NCBI GenBank assembly: GCA_905182995.1
Contig: CAJJDP010000007.1
Span: 310,049 to 374,048 of the forward strand
Direction: 5' to 3'
DNA length: 64,000 nucleotides
DNA from: Paramecium octaurelia
Taxonomy: Eukaryota > Ciliophora > Oligohymenophorea > Peniculida > Parameciidae
In this document: one piece after another, positions 1 to 11,632 of the stretch
Position numbering within the stretch: position 1 is the first letter of the stretch
Layout: the number at the start of each line of letters is the position of its first letter
The notes under the pieces: model-generated
What the model was told of the DNA's origin: nothing
Seen by the model: the letters and a program-made list of their open reading frames with translations, nothing else
The model's database searches: none
Made by a program: the position numbers and the translations under genes

Positions 1-1
1 T

Positions 2-336
2 TAATTCATATCTTAGCATGGTGGATTCATTGGAGTCTTATTTACAGGATTATTGGATGTTAATGGAGGATTATTCTATGGAAAAGGAATGAAATTATTG
101 GGTTGCTAATTATTAGGATTATTGATTATCACAGTTTGGGTTGCCTTCTTTGTTTTCTTCATCTTGATAGTTCTCAAAGGATTTGCTGTGTTGAGAATTG
201 ATTCAGATGCTGAAGTAGCTGGTATTGATAAGGAAAAATGTATTTTTTATTATTAATTGTAGGTAATTATGAAGCCATTTCATTTTCAAATGAAGATCAA
301 CAACAAGTCAACATTATAAAATCAGTGTCATATTGA
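2..336 (+). CDS. Ammonium transporter (Amt), C-terminal end, partial
   Basis: Only the last 103 residues are present; the gene starts left of the window. The reading is open from base 2, has one 23-nt intron (240-262, GTATTT...TAG) and ends at TGA 334-336. It shows the last helices of an Amt channel: HGGFIGVLFTGLLDVNGG, a glycine-rich helix like the family's final re-entrant region, then FYGKGMKLLG, a hydrophobic helix of about 22 residues, and the cytosolic tail motif DAEVAGID that follows the last helix in Amt/MEP proteins. Known family role: NH4+/NH3 uptake through the plasma membrane. Substrate is inferred from the family only. The stop lies 31 bases before the next gene's ATG. Confidence 0.85.
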
Positions 337-367
337 TTCATATATATATATTAATATTCATATTAAA

Positions 368-1508
368 ATGTATTAATAATAATTTGCAAAACCTCTTAAA
401 CAGATTAAGAGCAAGGCATTTAAAGACAGACTCAAAGGACACAAAGATGCCATCATTACATTGGTTAGTCCTTATGGAAATAATGGCAATTACCTTTACT
501 CTGCTTCCAGAGATGGAAACGTTAAAAGTATTTATATAACTACTTAAGGTTGGGATCTACTGAATAGACAAATCGCATCCAAATTTCTGATATCCAAAAT
601 CTCCGATGATATAACAGTATAGGATTAAGATGAAAATCAATAAAGCATGAAGGGAAATATCATATGTGCAGCAACTTTTTCTGAATTCAACATCTATGTC
701 GGATACGATGATGGTTTTATCAAATCCAATAACATCAAGACTGGAGAGCCAGTCTATGCCTATCAAGGACACAAGGCTTAGATTACATCTATTCATTTCC
801 TAAATATCAGATAACTGGCATCTAGTTCTTTGGATGGTACAGTGAGACTCTGGGATACCACTAGTAATGAATGCGAAGTTATATTTAATATTGGATATCC
901 AATCAATATGATGAATGTGATCTTCGATAAGGAAATTAATTTACTATATGGCAAAAACACTGTTGTCTAAATTGATCCCTACAAACAAACCATTGTTAGA
1001 AGTGTCCAATTCCCTAATTTTACTATCATGTCATATTTAGTACATAAGAATCTTTTGATTCTTGGCACCATTGATAATTTCATACACATCTATGAACTCT
1101 AATAATTAGATCAGCCTAATCCACAACCTATTAAAGTAATTGTTGGTTTACATGGATGGGCTTTATGCATGCTTGTTCACGATCCTTATTTGTATGTAGG
1201 AACTGATGATAAAAAAATCAGGGTTTATGAAATGAAAAACTGGGAAATGAAAGAGGAGTTCTCAGGACATATTGATGGAGTTACAACTATGGCACTTGCT
1301 AATGGACTCCTTTATTCTGGTTCCTATGATCATCTAATCAGATCTTGGGATCTTGAAGAAATGTACTAAAGGATCAGAGAGAGAGCCATTATGGAAAAGG
1401 AGGATTTAAATGTAATTATTTTTAATAAGGATTTAGAGTAGAAGATATGATGTTTATTTAAAGAGTTTACCTAAAAAGAAGAAGGCGATGCCTAAGAAAA
1501 AAAAGTGA
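368..1508 (+). CDS. WD40-repeat protein, 364 aa
   Basis: Two introns fit: 21 nt at 528-548 and 25 nt at 1412-1436. The exons then give 365 codons ending at TGA 1506-1508. WD-type units are visible through the whole protein: LKGHKDAIITLVSP near residue 25, SASRDGNVKSWDL, YQGHKAQITSIHF, ASSSLDGTVRLWDTT, FSGHIDGVTTMAL and GSYDHLIRSWDLE, each with the GH...WD spacing of a beta-propeller blade. The tail is strongly basic (PKKKKAMPKKKK). Without the second intron the frame meets a TGA at once and loses this tail, which supports the intron. Likely a scaffold; the partner cannot be told from sequence. Confidence 0.88.
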
Positions 1509-1790
1509 TTTTATATTTATTTTATTGCTTAAATTATTTATAAGTATTAATATTTTTATTATAAGTCAATTATCTTCTTCATAATTAGTAAAGCAGGTAA
1601 AGTTCAATATTAAATTATTAAAGTTCGAAAATTAAAATGATGAGATTATTACTAGATGGTTTATGATCATCAATGATTAATATTTTAAATAACTGATAAA
1701 ATTTTAATTATATATATATTATTTTTAATATTTTCATCACTAATTACTTAAGATACTTAATCTCAATGTAGGGAGATATATAATATTTGA

Positions 1791-2616
1791 CTTCACTTTA
1801 AGTATTATGATAATTATAAAATCATAAATTATAATAACTTTATAGGATTGAACTTTCCAATTACTATAACAAAAATATTCCCTTCACAATTCTACAAATT
1901 ATATCCATAAATGAATATATTTAATAAAAACGTATCTAAAGCATATACTTAAAAAAGCTATTCTTTGGTATATTTTTATTCAAGAAACTTATCTATCTAT
2001 TGAATGCCATAATTATGATTTATAATTTTAATCTGAATAATTTACAAAGGGATGCTACCCTGAATTATTAAATGAAATTTGAAATAATTTGACATTTGTT
2101 CTAATAGAATCAGATGTGTAATATATATCTCACAAATCTGATTTCCACTTTGGGCCATCCTTTATTCAATTAATCTTTTCTTCAGGAGTTCTTCTTTACA
2201 TTATCGATTTATTTTATATATTATTGAAATCTTTCATAGATATAATCTGAAGATAATATTAAAATTAACTAAGTAGTAATAAATATTGTATTTAGTAATA
2301 TTTTATTAAAATTATTCTGACAGAAAATGAATTATCACATTTATTTGAATAGATGAATTTAATTGATTAAAAACATAATATATGCACAACCATATCACTT
2401 TGGTAAAATCAAAATGAGAAATTATGAAGTTGTCTTTTTGAATATCCAAAAAAAATGAATTTCTGTATATCAATTAAAGTACGTTTTTAACAAATTTTAT
2501 GCAAAACACTTGTATAGATTTTTAGTTGATGATGTGAAACAGAGATAAATTCTGAAGAGTATCCTAAATAAATTTATATGATGTAGATTTACAATTCATT
2601 ATTTTATTATATTAAA
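1791..2616 (+). pseudogene. Long gap holding a possible decayed gene
   Basis: This 1.1-kb gap (1,509-2,616) is long for the window. Bases 1,791-2,003 are open in one frame. From about 1,950 a second frame runs on in register with the small gene that follows, but is broken by TGA at 2080, 2248, 2425, 2527 and 2530. Parts look protein-like (FTKGCYPELLNEI; SDFHFGPSFIQLIFSSG). TGA is expected by chance about every 57 codons at this base composition, so spaced TGAs alone prove neither decay nor coding. No introns were found that remove them. The 1,509-1,790 part shows nothing but A+T-rich sequence. Either a relic or plain intergenic DNA. Confidence 0.25.
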
Positions 2617-2862
2617 ATGGGGTGCCATATTTAGAAACACCAATACACAAAGAATGACATCATAATTTCATCTCCACCACCTACAGTTCCTTCCTCTCAT
2701 GATATCATTCTGATGCCATATGCTCTTAAGTAATAGCATCCGGCTTCAAGGATACCAGATCAAATTCTTTGGAACAGTGAAGTTCAAAGAACAAAAGAAT
2801 AGTCATCTGAAATAACAAATTCAGTTTCACCGAATAATAATCCCAACCGAAGATAAAAATGA
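2617..2862 (+). CDS. Small MGC-start protein, 81 aa, function unknown
   Basis: Single exon from ATG 2617 to TGA 2860-2862. The composition is richer in G+C and proline than the flanks (SSPPPTVPSSHD near residue 20), which argues for real coding. The protein starts MGCHIQKH. A glycine at position 2 followed by cysteine is the kind of N-terminus that can be myristoylated and palmitoylated, so membrane attachment is possible; this is inference from three residues. The rest is polar with several serines and glutamines and no recognisable domain. Not recognised. Confidence 0.5.
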
Positions 2863-3002
2863 TGCTTTCAATAATATTTATATTAGTAGATATTAAATAT
2901 TTTTAACTCAAAAGACTAAATTAAATAATTTATCATAGATAATTTGATAAAGATAAGCTAAGTGTTTTTCAACATTTACATATTTTTATAAAATATATAC
3001 TT

Positions 3003-4395
3003 TCATTCTTTTTATTTCTTGCTTTTCTAACCAAAATTAGTGATTAAGAAGAAAGCATATGTGCCATATAACAAAATGTGAGGAACATATCGAATATTGC
3101 TATAGAATTTCAAAATTGGATCCACACTCAATAATAAAAATGTAATTCCAAAGACATTGAAGACTGTATTGGCTACATACCATCTAACAATCTTGGCTAA
3201 TGGGTTAGTTTCAAATATTTTCAAATAATTGGTATTGCAGGACACTCTGAATATAGCCTTATTGACATTGTTCATAATAGCCCATTGGAAGAATGAAAAG
3301 TAATAGCCAATATAGAATCCATGCCACAATGATGACACAACATATGTCATTTGATAAGCAAAGTTTTATTTAGATGCACTCTTCTTCATTTCTTCTTCTG
3401 AGTAAATTCGAGTATAGACATATCTTCTTAACCAAGTTTAAATGGAGATGTTCCATTTCTCTACCTTATCCTTCATATTATATGTCAAATCCCAATCTAC
3501 ATCAATAGCTTTGATTTTCTCAAATTTTCCATCTCCTTAATAGGTAATACCACAAGAAGCCATACTCATTTCTCCTAATTGCCACCCACCATAATATTTG
3601 GTCCTTTGGATTGCTACCATAATGTTAAACCAAAGAGTTTGATATAAAACATTGTATGTTCCAAATTCCTCAGTGGTAACAAAATGCAAGGGGAAGTATT
3701 TTTCAGTAAATAAAAAGATGCCCATGCATATTACTGCATTCTTCAATAGTCTTAATGTTTCCTTGATTGTTGATGGAATACTTTTGTATTCTTTATCTTC
3801 ATTAATGAATTAATCGAAGTCATAGTAATCAAAACAGGGTCCTAACACACAGCCAGCAAAGAAGAAGATAAAGGAGAAATACTCAAAGAAAGAAGGCAAT
3901 TTAACTATCTTTCTAATTTCCTGTTCTTTACTCAATTATGTTTTTAATCCATCACTTACACAGAAGGCAAATGCAGTCCATTTCGGAGTATCCATCATCA
4001 AAATAGTTGTGACATCCATCTTCCAACCTCCATAGTCAGTATATTATCTGTAGATATGATGAGCAGCCACAAAAATCATAGATTCTACAAATACAGGCCA
4101 AGGACTTTTCTTCCCCAAAACCTTAACCAATATATAAACCACAAGTGTCTAAAATAACACATTGATGATTTAACTTCTATAAATATAGTAGGTGATTACG
4201 ACACCAAATACTGATCCTGCAATCAATCTAGCTTACCTTCCTATATCATCTATTCAATTTATTACCTCTGATAGATAATTTAAAAATGAATCCAAATAAT
4301 GTGCAAAAGAGCAAGGAAATGAAAATTTTTAATTAATCATCTGGAATGCCTGTTTTAGAACTCAACTCAATTACGTGAGTATCAATTAAGTCCAT
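3003..4395 (-). CDS. MBOAT-family (lyso)phospholipid O-acyltransferase, 455 aa
   Basis: One 25-nt intron near the 5' end (GTAATAAATT...TATAG) gives 456 codons ending at TGA (3003-3005 on the + strand). Several hydrophobic segments are spread through the protein. The two catalytic-type residues of membrane-bound O-acyltransferases are visible: Asn about 307 in EKWNISIQTWL, and His about 350 in SSLWHGFYIGYYFSFFQWA. The spacing and the WN...W...H pattern match lysophospholipid acyltransferases that remodel phospholipids in the ER. The motif GGWQLGEMSMASCGI also fits the family. Which lysolipid it uses cannot be told. Its ATG is only 16 bases from the divergent gene on its right. Confidence 0.88.
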
Positions 4396-4411
4396 AATTA
4401 ATTTAAATTAA
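4396..4411. promoter_or_regulatory. 16-bp divergent intergenic spacer
   Basis: Only 16 bases separate the start codons of the MBOAT gene (minus) and the 1,707-residue gene (plus). Both starts are the first in-frame ATG of long open frames, so any promoter elements must lie in the coding sequence or the true starts are further in. No motif is recognisable. Confidence 0.4.
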
Positions 4412-7400
4412 ATGTCTTCAGATATTTAAGTTGATTTACTTAAAAGAAGATAATAACATGAAACTTTTCTAAAATGTTTTAAGGATCATTTACTTGAATT
4501 ACAATTTCCGTCTGATGAAGAGTGTAATTCTATCAATTTATTTTAGTGAAAGCTGCAAAAGAAGGAGGAGGACAATTAGGAAGCAAACTCATGAAGTTAG
4601 CCTAAAATAGAGATTTACATCATACTGATATGTCTGAGAATTATGGGCTAGATAATGAATAGAATAGAGATCGATACAAAAAAAAAAATTATTTGAATCT
4701 TTTTCAAGTTGAAAGAGGTCCTTGCAGAATATGCTCCTAAAAAGACACTAAGTGTCCCTTTTATAGAGCATGCTTTAATATTGAAACATTTAGGGGGATT
4801 GAACTTTTCTCTTGTTTGAATTGTGGATGTCCCATGAATAGTCATGTCATTTTATAATCTGATTATAATTTTTCAAATAGTATTTGCTCATAAGTGAATC
4901 GTAGATATATTAATGAATCACATTTATAATTCAAAGCCTGTGTTTCTATCTTTTTTGTAGATGCAAACACTGCAAAAGACTTCAAAATTGATATCGAGAG
5001 TTTTATTACATCATTGAATGAAGCAGGATTTAATGCACTTTCCTTTTATGAAATGGATATTGCAACATTATAAAAAATATGGTTAGAAAAATCGCTCTAC
5101 AGCAAGAAGTCAAATATAAAAGCATAAGAGTTCCAATAATATTTTCAGTTTTTTGGAACATTCTTAGAAATGATTGCTAAATTTGGAGTTGCTGATAAAT
5201 TTGCTTTATAAGATTGCTTATAGAACCCAGATGACATTAAAATTTTAGAATTTTATCTCAAAAGATTAGATAAAGTAAATTAAAAACTGGGTTTGGCATA
5301 TTAAAGAAATAAAATAGCATTTATTTTTTTGATATCTGGTAATTAGTTATAGCTCTAGGTTGATTATAAGAAGTTTTTATTTGCAGCTAAATCTTAGATA
5401 TAGTATTTACATACTGATTATAAGAAGTATCTACTTGAGGAAATCAAATATTCTGATTCATCCTATCAACCTTCTGACAGAATCAAAACTAATTCTACTT
5501 AAGATTTATTTTATACGCAATAATAACAATAGTAATTTTAAGAATTTCAATCAAAATTATCACAGAGATCCTAAGATATGATTTATTATTACTCCTCTTC
5601 AACTAAGAATAAAGCTATTAGAGATACATTGTTATTTTTTCCTTAATTTTATAAGCTGAATGTTGTTTCATTCCTATTGACATAATAAGTAGATGAAATA
5701 CACAATGACAGAAGAAAAATGAATGATACATTTATGGATATGTTGGACTTTAATAATATAAGCATTTTTAAATAAGATTTTGGTTAAGTATTACAAAGAA
5801 CTCTGAATGAAGCATTTAAATTTATACCAAATTAAGAGAGATTTTTGAAAAGTATATAATTTGATGGAAGTGGTGTGAATATTAAAATAGGATATAAAAT
5901 AGGTACTTAACAATTGAATATTATGTCTTAAAATTTACCCAATTATTATAAAATATCACAGCCAACTTAAAATTAAACGTTATGTGATCGATTATGTCCG
6001 GAGATATTTTATAATCAAAGAATATTGATCATATATAGACCTATTGTAATTAAAAGTAATTTGTCTGGTTTATTAAATAATGTTTGGAAATTAAATGATT
6101 TCATTGAGATTGACTCTGATTATGTGCGATTGTCATTGTAGGAAGCAAGGATGTTAGCATAAATTGAGAAGATTCATCCACAAAATCTGAATAATTATTT
6201 AACAATGATGACTGAGGGTTATTCATAAGTTGTGTTATATGCTAGACCAGGAGCATATTAGGGAGCTAAGATCATATCAGATGGAAGTAAGACTGGTTTA
6301 AAGGTTAGATAATCTAAAAAGCTATAAGAATTATAAATATAACATTAAGCAAAAACAGGATAATTTGTAGAGAAATTACCAATGAATTTCCATAATTTCT
6401 TTGAATAGTTTACATCTTAGAATATATTTTTATCAATAAAAGATCTTTTTAATTTAGAAGAATTAGTTCTTTAAGAGAATACAACAAAGATAAATAAAAA
6501 TATATTCGTTAATGAGGATGATCATGTGTTTTTAGTTCCAAATTAAGCGGATTAAACTGGAATATCACAATAAGTTAAATTGTAATTGATCAGGGATTTG
6601 CCTAAAGAAAGTATAAAAAAGTTCTATTAAAATAGATTACAATTATTATCTTTACACTAGTAGTGATGAAATAATAACTGAATAATTGGCTTCATTATTT
6701 ATTCCTGAATGCACTCAAATAGGTATATAAGTATCTAATAACCCTAGAACATATCTATTTGATAATAAAACCAGTGCTTTAAAATACAAAAGATAGTGTA
6801 ATTGACGATATAAAGCAACTTGTGTCTCGAATGAAGTTCTCAATTTTTGATTGCAAATAACTTACTCTATCAGATGAGGAATTAGCCAAACTTATTAATT
6901 TGATAACTCCCTACAAATTGAATAAGTAGGATCTATAAATTTATGTCACAGAATATAAATAGGCTCCACTATATATGTTAAGTTTAATGAAATAGGCAGG
7001 AATGAAGGAAATGAAAAACTTTTTGACAGGCTTTAATTTTTCAGTTCCCACTTATACAAAACCATAACTTATTCATGAAATAAAACCATACTTAATTCCT
7101 TGTTTGAACTATGAAATCATTAGATTTATTTCTGCTCAATTCAATAATGGATTTTATAAATTTGATGCTTAAACATTTGAGCAAGATAGCATGAACGAAT
7201 AATTATTATATTTATTGAGATACATATTAGCATATAGTGTTGGAGTGAATATGGACAATGAATGTGAAAAGCTAGTTCAAGAATCCACACTCAGACATAC
7301 TAATTTTAAAGTTTCAAGTGTTTCACATGGAGATTTCGAAATACGTATTAGATCTATGCATGATCAAATTAAATATACAAAAGCATTTGAACTCTAGTAG

Positions 7401-9608
7401 GATTATGAATTACAATCGTGGTATTACATGAAAATAAATTCTTTGTTTCCATAAAGAGCACCTGTTGTCTATTAATATAGAATTTTATTTCCCGAGAGAA
7501 TCGAATGTGGTGAAATTGATTAAGTCTTTGATTGTCAAGAATATCCAGGTAGGAACTTTCTATTGGAAATCTATAGATAGGTGTTTGACTTTGGATATAG
7601 TGTTTTTGAAGCTCTTAAGTCAGAGAAGTTAAAGCATGTGGAAGAGAAGTTTAGTAAGACTCAGAAGGAGATATAAAAGAAAGTAGTGAAGACTTTTGAA
7701 GATTAAATGTCTAGAGTTAGTTAGTATATGGATAAAAGATCTAAAATGATTGCTTATTTTTGGGGAATCAAATTAGCAAAATTCACTAAGGAGTTAGAGT
7801 TAATTAATAGTGATGATGAATTTCCTAATGGATTTGGAGATATTATTAGGAAAGAAAATGGTTATGAATGTAAATATAAGATTAAGACTCCTGAATATGA
7901 CCATATTAGTTATCTCTATAAAAAACATTATAAGCAAGTATTTGAGAATATTAATACATACATTTCAGAGAAGTTGGAAAGTGATGCTAATTTTCATGAG
8001 GAATTGAATTAAATGTAATCTTCAAACTTCGAATTCGGTTAATCTTAATTATTTTCTTAAATAGATTAAAAAAGGGATATGAGCAAAACTAATGTAGAGA
8101 GAAGATTGACTAGATTTTTTAATTCCATATTGCCAAATGATCAATGTTGTGAATTGTTAAAGGTTAATATGAATGAATTTAAAATCATACCTAATAATCT
8201 TTAATTACAATAGATTAGAATATAAAATGAAAGAGAACAAATCAAAACTCAATAATTTGATAATCAAACTACTTTTTTTGATTGGAATCATGAAGCAAAC
8301 GAATAAAAGAGAAAAAAGGAAGAAGGTTAATCATTGATTACTCCTTACTGTAATTATGTTCTTTCGCATTGTTTACCAATTGTTGGTTCATAATATGAAT
8401 TGGCTGCAAATGTGCTATATTTATTGCTTGTTGAACTTAAATAATTGAAGTTTTATGATAAGTTTATTGATTTACAAATTTTATAAGAGGATGTCCATTT
8501 CAAAATGAGTAAATCAAAAAAGATGGTATTCACAAGCAAAACTGATAAGATCAAGACTCAATTATCAGAGATGTCTAAAATGGATTATTTTGATTGGTTC
8601 AAAAATAACTTTTAAATAGACAAATAGGAAACAATCGACTAGATTATTAAAGGATTTAAAGATTCTTATTTTATCAATGAGAATATGGTTTAGTAGATGT
8701 AACAAATTTACAAAGAATAATAATACAATAAGAAAAAACAAATGCCAGATTTATTATACATGTTTCTATATTTGAAATGTTTAGATGAAATGGATAAGTA
8801 CATTAATCTTCATAGATAGGTTAAGGAAAGAATGGCTGCTTTAAGCAAAAAATCATTGAAAATGGAATAATATTTTAGTTAAACTGAAGGTCATTTGGAC
8901 ACTTAGAAATAAGATAATACTATGAGATATTCGGAAATTGAATAGTTGAAGAACGAGCAGAGATAATATGAATTTTGCATCAAAACAATTCTAGTATATA
9001 TATCCAGTGATGAATTCCAAAAAGAGTTCTATTTTGATAGTGAACAAGCAGAGTTGAAATCAAATTAAGTGAAAATCAAAGAATTAAAATTTAATTTAGA
9101 ATATTATAGTCATTATATGCAAAATAATTTAACTCATTATGATAGCGAAGAAAGAGAGGCCGAGATTTAGGATCAAATAACCAAGTATTTTGGGTTCAAA
9201 TAAGATAATAATTAGTAGAAGGAATTCATCGAATCCAAAAGATATTTCTAACCTTTAGAATAAGGAAATAATAAAAATGAATGGGGGAAACTGGATTAAG
9301 AAACAATTGATGAAAGAATGTAAGAGTTAGAGAAGAAGAGAAGGGATGAGTTAATTTTAAAAATACAAGAAAATGATACTAAAATTCCTTATCTAAAAGA
9401 TTACATCAAAGATGATATTCAATCTAAATGGGTGGAAGGAATGGCAGCTCAATAAGGAAGGTTTGTTGATGCCAGACCAGATAATTAAAAAACAGGTATC
9501 TATGTAGACACTGTAAAAACTGTGGAGAAGAAATTAGATGAAAAAATAGATTAAGTCATTAAAAAGTTTATGTAGGATAAGATGAATAATTTTAATAAGA
9601 AATAATGA
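4412..9608 (+). CDS. Very large protein, 1,707 aa, with a Cys-rich segment and two NDP-kinase-like regions
   Basis: Three introns fit: 23 nt (4524-4546), 25 nt (6611-6635) and 25 nt (6723-6747). They give 1,708 codons ending at TGA 9606-9608. Near residue 95-125 a cysteine cluster (GPCRICSQ, CPFYRACF, SCLNCGCPM) could bind zinc. In the middle, RILIIYRPIVIKSNLSGL followed by LSLQEARMLAQIEK and YSQVVLYARPGAYQGAK resembles a nucleoside diphosphate kinase fold. A second copy starts HIYLIIKPVLQNTKDSVIDD and is followed by CKQLTLSDEELAKLI. Neither shows the family's catalytic histidine, so catalysis is doubtful. Multi-NDPK proteins are known in cilia, so an axonemal role is possible but is inference. 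The last third is charged and coiled-coil-like. The Cys-rich segment has no family name I can give. Confidence 0.8.
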
Positions 9609-9886
9609 TTCAATTAAATTTTTATTTAATAACTAAAATGATTATTTATTAAATAATATCATCCAATATCTATTGTATTTTTAATTTATTATTAATAACA
9701 AAGATGTAAATAGAAGAGAATAATATTTATACGATAAAGATATTTTAGAAATATTGTTAAATATTCTGTCTGTGTGACTACTAATTCCAAATTGTCATTA
9801 TACATTAGATATCTGATTATTGTAAATATTAGACTTAATTTCTTGATAAAAATTCGATTATGCAAATATCACTTATGTAAAATAAA

Positions 9887-11547
9887 TCATTTTTTGGCAG
9901 TTTATAATAACATATTCGCAAATTCATCGTATTAGATGATTCCGTCACCATTTTTATCACATTAAGCTATAATTTGTCCCCATTAGGCATTATCAATATC
10001 TACACCGCACATAATGTCTTATAACTCTAGTTTACTTATTTGACCATTACCATCCTATTGATAATTAACTTATAAAATACCTTATCAAACATTTTAAATG
10101 CCTGATCAATTTTAGTTTTTGACAAAATTATATTTTGTTTAGCTGATGCAACTAAAAATTCAGTGTAACTTATTTTTCCAGAGTTGTTTTAATCGATTTA
10201 TGTGAAAATATCGTCTACTAAATGTTTAGCCTTTAATTCATCATTAAAAACTTGAGTGTAAGCTATATTTATGATAGATATGAATACCTTATATTAACTC
10301 TTCTTTAGAAAGTTATCCGTCTTTGTTTTTATCCATACTTTAAAAGGTTTAATTCAATTGGTCTTTTTCTTCATTGGTCATCATTTCACCTGCAATCAAT
10401 TGTAAAATAGCTGCTCTCATATTACTTTCATTCTAAGAGGATATAGTATAATAATTTTTACATGAAATTTGCCTAAATCATTCATAACATCCAGACTTAT
10501 CTTATCTTCTTTTGCTTTTTCCTTGATCCAAGGATCGTTCAAAATCTCACTTGCTGATGGTCTTTTCTTGGGATCCAACTCAAGCATGGACTTAATGAGA
10601 GCTTGAGCTTCAAAAGACAAACTAGTAAACTCTTTTGAGTTAAAATTATATTTTCCCGATTTGATATTATTGAATAATTATTGTAAACTTTGGACCTTGA
10701 CATCAAAGGGGAATTTTCCAGTTAGAATTTAATACAAAATGACCCCACATGACCAGATATCGCATTTTTCAGTATAATTTTTGTCAATGACTTCAGGAGC
10801 TATGTACAAGGGCTATAATAATAATAATAAGAATAGATAAATACTGTTCCGATAACCTAGGTCTAAGACTCCCCACTCACTTACTTTTTGGCTGTACCAA
10901 AATCAATGACTTTTATGGGGGATTTGGGATCGGGGGATGCTAACATAATATTTGATGGTTTCATGTCTCTACATAACATAAATTTTTAATATACCTATGG
11001 ATAATATTTTAGGCATGACAATAAGAGAGGGCTGACAATACTTATTTCATGTACTCTGCTGCTGTTCTCTCATTAAAGGTTGACAACTTGGTTAATTTAT
11101 CTAGCAATTCCCCTCCATTCAAGTATTCGGTAACCAAATAGTAATTTTGACTATCCTGATACAACTCGAATAATTTGACAATGTTCTAATGATCCATATC
11201 TTTGAGCAAGGCCACTTCACTAAACATAGCGTCCTCTTATTCCTTGAGTATTTTCTTTTTTTATATTTATTTCATTGCTCTTTATTATCCAGTCTTCTTA
11301 TGTTAAACAAGTCTCACCTATCCATATGAACCTGACTGATAATTTGATGTTAATACCTTCACCTAATATTTTATTAATGATATAAGTATCAGTTATATCA
11401 CCCTGCTTTAAGTTAACAAAGATGTTGGGGCCAACCTCGAATTTATTTACAGCCAATTCTAAGTCTCGAAATAATTTGCTTACGTTTCTGTTCTTTCGAC
11501 ATCGCTTGTTGTTTATCTCCTCCTTATTTACCACCACATGCTCCCAT
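9887..11547 (-). CDS. Calcium-dependent protein kinase (CDPK), 490 aa
   Basis: Seven short introns (25-32 nt) give 491 codons ending in TGA. The N-terminus MGACGGKQGG has Gly2 and Cys4, suited to myristoylation and palmitoylation. The kinase domain follows: glycine loop LGEGSYGQVRLV, AMK lysine, NIIHR split by an intron from DMKPSNIM, IDFGTAKK, GTPLYIAPE and DIWSCGVILY. After a junction helix come four EF-hand loops: DKNKDGQLSKEE, DQNNSGKISYTE, DKDGNGQISKLE (split by an intron) and DKNGDGIIQYDE. This is the standard CDPK layout, activated directly by Ca2+. The acidic and glycine positions needed for Ca2+ look intact. The activation segment has a polar insert (QVSGESQTQ). Confidence 0.95.
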
Positions 11548-11632
11548 TATTAAATAAATTTATTGATAACAAATCTAATAAAATTTAAAGTGTCTTATTT
11601 AAGATGTTATTTAACACAAATTTCTAATTATT

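Noticed and set aside
9609-9886. Possible tRNA or other RNA gene in the gap
   Set aside because: No cloverleaf, no GGTTCGAATCC-like box and no G+C-rich island; plain convergent spacer.
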